Origin: Clostridia bacterium
GTDB taxonomy: Bacteria; Bacillota; Clostridia; Oscillospirales; Ruminococcaceae
Assembly (NCBI GenBank): GCA_021152595.1
Contig: JAGKVC010000087.1
Span: 1 to 45,251 of the forward strand
Direction: 5' to 3'
DNA length: 45,251 nt
Shown here: piece by piece, positions 40,879 to 45,251 of the stretch
Position numbering within the stretch: position 1 is the stretch's first letter
Layout: every line of letters begins with the position of its first letter
Position numbers and translations under genes: made by a program
Notes under the pieces: model-generated
Databases searched by the model: none
The model's input: the letters and a program-made list of their open reading frames with translations, nothing else
Told to the model about the DNA's origin: nothing

Positions 40879-42098
40879 GAAAAACATGGATCGGATTTGC
40901 AGCCGCGCTGCTGTTTCTGCATGCGGCAGGATCCGCAGCATCGGCGGCGGAGATTACCGGCGACTGTAACCGCGACGGTGCCTGTACGATTGCGGATGCC
41001 GTTCTGCTGTCGCGCTGGCTGACAACAATTCCCGATACCGTTCTGCCGGATCCGCAGGCAGCCGATCTCAATGCAGACGGAATGCTCAGCGCCGCAGATC
41101 TTTCCCTGCTCAAGCAAAGACTGCTGAAGCCGCCTGCTGAGGGGATTCCTGTGAAAGATATCGGCGGATTGTTTCAGGCGATGCGCAGCGCAAAGCCCGG
41201 CGACGTGATCCGTCTCGCAGCAGGCACCTATGATTATTCCGGATATCAGGGCGCGCAGAAGATCGACACATCTGCATCCGGCACAAAGGAAGCCCCGATC
41301 ACACTGACCGCCGCCGATCCGGAGCATCCGCCTGTTCTAACCGGCAGTCAGACCGAAACCGGTTATGTTCTGCACATTCAGGGCGAATACTGGATAATTG
41401 AAAATCTTATCATCACAACCTCGCAGAAAGGCATTGTGCTCGATCATGCAAGTCATTCGGTGATCCGGAACTGTGAGATCAGCAATACGGGCGCGGAAGC
41501 GGTTGCCCTGCGTGACGGCAGCTCATACTGCACGGTCAGCGGATGCAGCATCCACGATACCGGTCTGGTTTCACCAGGCTACGGCGAGGGTGTCTATGTC
41601 GGCAGTGCAAAAAGCACATCCGGCTTTGATTATCACTGTGATTCCAACAAAATCGAAAACTGCGTATTCCAAAACATCGCCGCCGAGCATATCGACGTCA
41701 AGGAATACACCGCCGGAACCGAGATCTGCGGCTGCACCTTCTACGGCGACGGCATGACCGGCGAAAACTACGCAGGCAGCTTTGTGGATATCGCAGGCAA
41801 TGCGTGCAGTGTCCATGACAACACCGGATACCGCAGGCAGAACCCGAAGATCGTGGCAGCCTTTGAGATTCACGAGCAGGTCGAAGGCTGGGGACACGGC
41901 AATGTGTTCCGCGATAATACGGTCTATCTCGATCAGCCGTACGGCGCGGAGGACACGAGCCGGAAAATGTATTTTGTAGACGGCTGGTTCACGGAGGTCG
42001 CCGCATCCGGCAACCGCGCAGATTACGGCAGCGGACTGACCGCCGTCCCCGAAGCATATTTCAATGTCAAAAAGGTCAATGAAATCACAACCGGATAA
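40875..42098 (+). CDS. Secreted dockerin protein with right-handed beta-helix (polysaccharide lyase-like)
   Basis: 407 residues. ATG 40875 overlaps the previous stop and follows AAAGGAG. Signal peptide 1-24, then an N-terminal dockerin (GDCNRDGACTIADAVLLSRW and ADLNADGMLSAADLSLLKQR, about 28-88), then a parallel beta-helix (about 95-400) with repeating turns (HSVIRNCEISNTGAEAVALR; YCTVSGCSIHDTG; NKIENCVFQN). The fold is that of pectate lyases and similar enzymes; pectin or another acidic polysaccharide is inferred as substrate, the lyase family is not fixed. It should be bound to the cellulosome. Last gene of the operon with an Lgt-like protein; no lipobox in this protein. Confidence 0.9.
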   Translation: MRKTWIGFAAALLFLHAAGSAASAAEITGDCNRDGACTIADAVLLSRWLTTIPDTVLPDPQAADLNADGMLSAADLSLLKQRLLKPPAEGIPVKDIGGLFQAMRSAKPGDVIRLAAGTYDYSGYQGAQKIDTSASGTKEAPITLTAADPEHPPVLTGSQTETGYVLHIQGEYWIIENLIITTSQKGIVLDHASHSVIRNCEISNTGAEAVALRDGSSYCTVSGCSIHDTGLVSPGYGEGVYVGSAKSTSGFDYHCDSNKIENCVFQNIAAEHIDVKEYTAGTEICGCTFYGDGMTGENYAGSFVDIAGNACSVHDNTGYRRQNPKIVAAFEIHEQVEGWGHGNVFRDNTVYLDQPYGAEDTSRKMYFVDGWFTEVAASGNRADYGSGLTAVPEAYFNVKKVNEITTG

Positions 42099-42105
42099 CA
42101 TAAAA

Positions 42106-42150
42106 AGCCGCTGAAATCAGCTTCATGCTCATTTCAGCGGCTTTCTGATT
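42106..42150 (+). terminator. Terminator of the dockerin/beta-helix operon
   Basis: Perfect 14-bp stem AAAGCCGCTGAAAT / ATTTCAGCGGCTTT followed by CTGATTG, 8 bp past the stop codon. Confidence 0.85.
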
Positions 42151-42378
42151 GATATATTGATGTCCCAACTATCTCTTGAAGATATCTGTTTGTCTTTTTG
42201 CCGTGATACTGCATTAGAAATCCTTGCCTTGCACATGTTTCGCAAAGCGAAACTGCGCAGTTTGCTTGCAAACATGCGTCAGCAAGGCTGCGGCTTTCTG
42301 CCTTGTCTCACGACAAAAATCCTGCGCATCTATTCTTCAAGATTTAATTGGTACATCAATAGAATAACGGGGCACGGC
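42151..42378. other. Intergenic region with GTTTGCTTGCAAAC-type repeat
   Basis: No gene supported. It contains CGCAAAGCGAAACTGCGCAG and the inverted core GTTTGCTTGCAAAC (about 42259-42272), which recurs at 23.8 and 31.3 kb, and a fragment ATAGAATAACGG (about 42358-42370) like the R3 end. Confidence 0.5.
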
Positions 42379-42379
42379 A

Positions 42380-42964
42380 TTATTTTTTCGGCTTCGGGGA
42401 TTTTTTCTTTTTGCGGACAGAAAAACCGAATTCGCCGCATTTGCGTCCGAGCGCGAAATATTCGCCGTGCGCATAGGCAAGCAGCCCGCTCTGCTGGAGA
42501 TTGAGTTTGCCCTTGCTGTCCACATAGCGGCTGTCGGCAGAAGTGCCGATGATCTCCGCCAAGAACATATCATGCGTACCGAGCGGTAAAATCTGCGTAA
42601 CGCGGCAGGAAAGACTGACCGGCGCCTCATCGAGAACCGGGACATTCCCCTGCTCCGGCATGACGAGATGCAGACCGCATTTTGCAATCTTATCGGTATC
42701 GCGTCCGGAGCGCACGCCGCAGAAATCGACCGCCCTGACGAGTGCCGTTGTCGGCAGATTGATCGCAAATTCTCCGCTCTCCCTGATGATATTGTAGGAG
42801 TGGCGTGTCGGACGCACCGAGATATAGGTCATCGGCGGATGCGTGCAGCAGATGCCTGTCCACGCAACGGTCAGAATATTGGGCTGCTCCATTGTGCCGC
42901 ATGTCACGAGCACGGGCGGCACCGGCGCAAGCATCGCGCCGCCGTTCCAGTAGATTTTTTCCAT
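42380..42964 (-). CDS. Flavin reductase-like (FMN-binding split-barrel) protein
   Basis: 194 residues of the flavoredoxin/flavin reductase-like family (DIM6/NTAB). Seen: PVPPVLVTCGTMEQPNILTV, FMN-site TGICCTHPPMTYISVRPTRH, GEFAINLPTTALVRAVDFCG and HDMFLAEIIG. The C-terminus is lysine-rich (VRKKKKSPKPKK). The electron partner is not known. ATG 42964 follows AAGGAG. It starts 29 bp after deoB and may share its transcript. Confidence 0.9.
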   Translation of the reverse strand: MEKIYWNGGAMLAPVPPVLVTCGTMEQPNILTVAWTGICCTHPPMTYISVRPTRHSYNIIRESGEFAINLPTTALVRAVDFCGVRSGRDTDKIAKCGLHLVMPEQGNVPVLDEAPVSLSCRVTQILPLGTHDMFLAEIIGTSADSRYVDSKGKLNLQQSGLLAYAHGEYFALGRKCGEFGFSVRKKKKSPKPKK

Positions 42965-42993
42965 GTTAACTCCTTGATCAGGTATCGCAGCGC

Positions 42994-44151
42994 TCAGAGC
43001 TCACACGCAGTTCCCGCAAGCGCCGATGCATCGACGCCGAGCCATTTGCAGACGGTCTGTCCGATATCGGAGAAGCAGTCACGGACGCCGAGATTCTGCG
43101 GCTTCACCTGCCTGCCGTACATGAGAACGGGGATGTATTCGCGCGTATGATCGGTGCCGTGTGCAGCCGGATCGCAGCCGTGGTCTGCGGTGAGAATCAG
43201 CAGATCATCGTCGCGGAGCTGCGGCAGCAGTGCGCCGAGCTGTGCATCAAAGATATTGAGCGCTTCGGTATAGCCTGCGATATCGCGGCGGTGACCGTAG
43301 GCGCTGTCGAATTCCACGAGATTGACAAAGCACAGTCCCTCGAAATCGCGCGCGGTGAGCTGTAAGGTCTTGCCCATGCCGTCGTCATTGGAAACGGTGC
43401 GGCTGCCCTCGGAGATGCCCTGCCCGTTGAAGATATCGGCAATCTTACCGACCGAGATCACCTTCTGACCGGCAGCCTGAATCGCATCGAGCATAGTCGG
43501 CGCAAAGGGCGATACCGAATAATCGTGGCGGTTTGCAGTCCGCTTGAAATCGGGATATTCCCCGACAAACGGTCTTGCGATAATCCGTCCGACGGCATAT
43601 TCACCCTGCATGATTTCGCGTGCTTTTTCGCAGATTTTATAAAGCTCCGGCACGGGGATCAGATCCTCATGCGCGGCGATCTGCAAAACGCTGTCCGCAG
43701 AGGTATAGACGATCAGCGCACCGGTTTCCAGATGCTCCCTGCCGTAATCGCGGATTACCTCTGTACCGGAATACGGCAAATTGCAGAGGATCTCCCTGCC
43801 GGTTGCGGCTTTGAGCGCATCCAGCACGGGCTGCGGAAAGCCATTCGGATAGGTTTTCATCGGGATTGTGGAGATCAGTCCTGCGATCTCCCAGTGACCG
43901 GTCGTCGTATCCTTTCCGGCAGAGCGTTCGGCGCATTTGCCGTATGCGGCGCAGGGGGATTCCGCCGGTGTGCCGCAGCCGATGCCGTCGATATTGAAGA
44001 GTCCCATGCGCGCAAGATTCGGCACATGGAGCTTTCCGGAATCAAAGCAGGTGCGGATCGTATGCGAACCCTCGTCTCCGAATTTTCCGGCATCGGGCAG
44101 CTCGCCGCATCCGCAGCTGTCGAGAACAATCAGAAATACACGCTTTGCCAT
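42994..44151 (-). CDS. deoB: Phosphopentomutase
   Basis: Converts (deoxy)ribose 1-phosphate to the 5-phosphate; manganese-dependent alkaline-phosphatase-superfamily enzyme. 385 residues. Seen: VFLIVLDSCGCGELPDAGKF (metal Asp near the N-terminus), SAGKDTTTGHWEIAG (phosphorylated Thr), and LILTADHGCDPAAHGTDHTR with metal His/Asp. ATG 44151 was chosen because GGGAGG lies 8 bp upstream. With deoA it completes nucleoside-to-pentose-phosphate salvage, although the two are 10 kb apart. Confidence 0.96.
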   Translation of the reverse strand: MAKRVFLIVLDSCGCGELPDAGKFGDEGSHTIRTCFDSGKLHVPNLARMGLFNIDGIGCGTPAESPCAAYGKCAERSAGKDTTTGHWEIAGLISTIPMKTYPNGFPQPVLDALKAATGREILCNLPYSGTEVIRDYGREHLETGALIVYTSADSVLQIAAHEDLIPVPELYKICEKAREIMQGEYAVGRIIARPFVGEYPDFKRTANRHDYSVSPFAPTMLDAIQAAGQKVISVGKIADIFNGQGISEGSRTVSNDDGMGKTLQLTARDFEGLCFVNLVEFDSAYGHRRDIAGYTEALNIFDAQLGALLPQLRDDDLLILTADHGCDPAAHGTDHTREYIPVLMYGRQVKPQNLGVRDCFSDIGQTVCKWLGVDASALAGTACEL

Positions 44152-44199
44152 AGCAATACCTCCCATGCAGCTTTCGTATCAAGCAGTTTATCTGCTTCT

Positions 44200-44228
44200 A
44201 TTATACCACATTTTCCCCCAAAGTACAA
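44200..44228 (-). promoter_or_regulatory. Promoter of deoB
   Basis: Minus strand TTGTAC (44223-44228), 17-bp spacer, TATAAT (44200-44205). The -35 box lies in the end of an R2 repeat, exactly as at 39501. Confidence 0.85.
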
Positions 44229-44361
44229 CCGGCTTTTGGAAAGTTAGAAATGAGAAATTAGAAATGAGAAATTGCGGTGTCCGCTTCGCGGACGGATTTA
44301 TAATATAGTGAGAAGATAGGAGTGAGAAGTGAGGAGTTGCGGTGTCCGCTTCGCGGACGGA
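44226..44361 (-). repeat. R2 repeat, second of the 130-bp inverted pair
   Basis: Plus strand: AACCGGCTTTTGGAAAGTTA, GAAATGAGAAATTAGAAATG, GCGGTGTCCGCTTCGCGGAC, ATATAGTGAGAAGATAGGAG, TGAGAAGTGAGGAGTTGCGG. Nearly identical in reverse complement to 39373-39507. Two GTCCGC GCGGAC hairpins are inside. Confidence 0.92.
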
Positions 44362-44395
44362 TCTGAAAAAGAAGAAAGAATGATAAAAATATATG

Positions 44396-44500
44396 ATACC
44401 GGGTGTGGAATATCCTCAGCCCATTCCGCTGAAACGGAGCATGGTTCTCCGACAGCTATAGAATAACGGCTGCACGCCCTGCGTGCCGGAACCGAATCAC
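44396..44500 (+). repeat. R3 repeat, half element
   Basis: ATACCGGGTGTGGAATATCC, TCAGCCCATTCC, then CATGGTTCTCCGACAGCTAT followed by AGAATAACGGCTGC and the hairpin GCACGCCCTGCGTGC. It aligns with 4917-5007 over its length. Confidence 0.75.
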
Positions 44501-44568
44501 AGCGCGGTGCATATGATGTATTGCAGACGCAAGCCGTCTGTAATCTCATCAGAAAAGAGTGAGGATTC

Positions 44569-45117
44569 ATGATCATTGACGCAAGTCTCGGCAGAGCCGC
44601 GTGCTGCGGATTCCCCGGCGGCATGCAGCCGCCTATGCCGCCCATGCCGCCTGTACCGCTGCCGCAAACCGAGCCGGATGCGATCCAGATTCAGCTTGCG
44701 ACCGCGCAGACAGCCCTTGCAAACGGCGCAGCGATCCCCCTGAGCGGTGTCACGCGGCGGATCGGGAACGGTCTCAGCTTTGATGCGGCAAACCATGCCG
44801 TCGCAGTCAGCGAGCCGGGTGTCTATGCATTTGACTGGCATGTGCTTGTGCAGACTGCCGGCGCAGAGGATCCGGTGATTGCATTGCAGTCGCTTGACGG
44901 GCAGACAGTTCTCGGAGTTTCGGGAACGCTTGCCGCAGCCGCCGCAAACGGAACCGTGATCAGCGGCGCAGCGGTTGCCGCACTGCCTGCCGGAACCTCG
45001 TGGGTACTGGTGAATGCATCCGGCGGCGCGATTGATATTCCGGTCGCCGGTACCGCGCCTGCATCGTTCGCCGCAGTCCTGACTGTTGCCGAGATCTCCG
45101 GCTCCGGCAGAAGATAA
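44569..45117 (+). CDS. Jelly-roll-like (C1q/BclA-type) protein with proline-rich N-terminus
   Basis: 182 residues, ATG 44569 after GTGAGGA. Residues 12-34 are CCGFPGGMQPPMPPMPPVPL, a Gly/Pro/Met-rich collagen-like or adhesive stretch. The rest is a small, Ala/Val-rich beta domain (VTRRIGNGLSFDAANHAVAV; GVYAFDWHVLVQTAG; SWVLVNASGGAIDI) resembling the C1q/TNF-like trimeric domain of exosporium and spore-surface proteins. No signal peptide is visible. Role unknown; a surface or structural oligomer is a guess. It is followed by an R1 repeat and terminator. Confidence 0.7.
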   Translation: MIIDASLGRAACCGFPGGMQPPMPPMPPVPLPQTEPDAIQIQLATAQTALANGAAIPLSGVTRRIGNGLSFDAANHAVAVSEPGVYAFDWHVLVQTAGAEDPVIALQSLDGQTVLGVSGTLAAAAANGTVISGAAVAALPAGTSWVLVNASGGAIDIPVAGTAPASFAAVLTVAEISGSGRR

Positions 45118-45228
45118 GGTGTCTCGGACGGATCTGTAATGGGGGCGCTGCCGCCTGATTCCATGCTGATATCCGGAGAAAAGAACGCCGCTCCATTTCA
45201 CGCGGAATGGGGCGGCATTCGTTTTTTT
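45117..45228 (+). repeat. Partial R1 repeat joined to a terminator
   Basis: The R1 start GGTGTCTCGGACGGATCTGT follows the stop codon; the copy breaks off after GGGGGCGCTGCC. A hairpin (GCCGCTCCATTTC / GAATGGGGCGGC, 45188-45217) with TTTTTTT follows. Confidence 0.75.
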
Positions 45229-45230
45229 AC
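45183..45230 (+). terminator. Terminator of the jelly-roll-like gene
   Basis: Imperfect stem GAACGCCGCTCCATTTC with GAATGGGGCGGCATTC and a run of seven T. Confidence 0.8.
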
Positions 45231-45251
45231 TGTTCACTCGTAATCCTGCGC

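Overview
The window looks like chromosome from a cellulosome-forming Firmicute of the genus Ruminococcus (R. flavefaciens / R. champanellensis type). The evidence is five plant-polysaccharide enzymes carrying dockerin modules, threonine-only linkers, T-box leaders, AGGAGG-type ribosome binding sites and many TTGACA-17-TATAAT promoters. No rRNA, tRNA, CRISPR array, transposase or phage structural gene was seen.

Layout. 0-2 kb: 3'-truncated dockerin-bearing GH5 beta-mannanase. 2-4.7 kb: aspS behind a T-box leader, divergent from rubrerythrin. 5-8.5 kb: one protein with an N-terminal dockerin and three GH16 beta-glucanase modules, divergent from an AraC regulator. 8.7-13.2 kb: UDP-sugar pyrophosphorylase, N-acetylhexosamine 1-kinase-like protein and membrane UDP-HexNAc 4,6-dehydratase, a plausible nucleotide-sugar route. 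13.4-18.5 kb: DUF1846 protein, two small unknown genes, thiamine pyrophosphokinase, and an araD/galE pair. 18.6-23.6 kb: GH9 cellulase with dockerin, divergent AraC regulator, zinc-dependent phospholipase C-like protein. 24-28.1 kb: broken tcdA, a pnuC transporter behind a terminator-bearing leader, and a broken GH11-CBM22-GH10-dockerin xylanase. 28.4-29.6 kb: three small genes (two helical/coiled-coil proteins and a sigma-region-4-like DNA-binding protein). 30-35.9 kb: DUF815 ATPase, an unknown gene, pyrimidine-nucleoside phosphorylase, an internally deleted ilvN and ilvB behind a T-box. 36-39 kb: a lysine-rich-repeat membrane protein with a frameshift and a NAGPA-domain membrane protein. 39.5-42.1 kb: membrane protein, Lgt-family protein and dockerin/beta-helix protein in one operon. 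42.3-45.1 kb: flavin reductase-like protein, deoB and a proline/alanine-rich jelly-roll-like protein.

Functionally the window combines a cellulosome enzyme set (mannan, mixed-linkage glucan, cellulose, xylan, probably pectin) with its likely local AraC regulators, sugar use (araD, galE, HexNAc activation), nucleoside salvage (deoA, deoB, pnuC) and housekeeping.

The least expected content lies between genes and in gene damage. Three dispersed repeat families are present. R1 follows stop codons and is joined to terminators. R2 lies directly upstream of promoters in a fixed orientation. R3 is palindromic with CTATAG ends. A 130-bp near-identical inverted R2 pair brackets 39.5-44.2 kb. Between 24 and 38 kb four genes carry internal deletions (tcdA, GH11, ilvN, the lysine-repeat gene), which is either real decay or an assembly fault and needs read-level checking.
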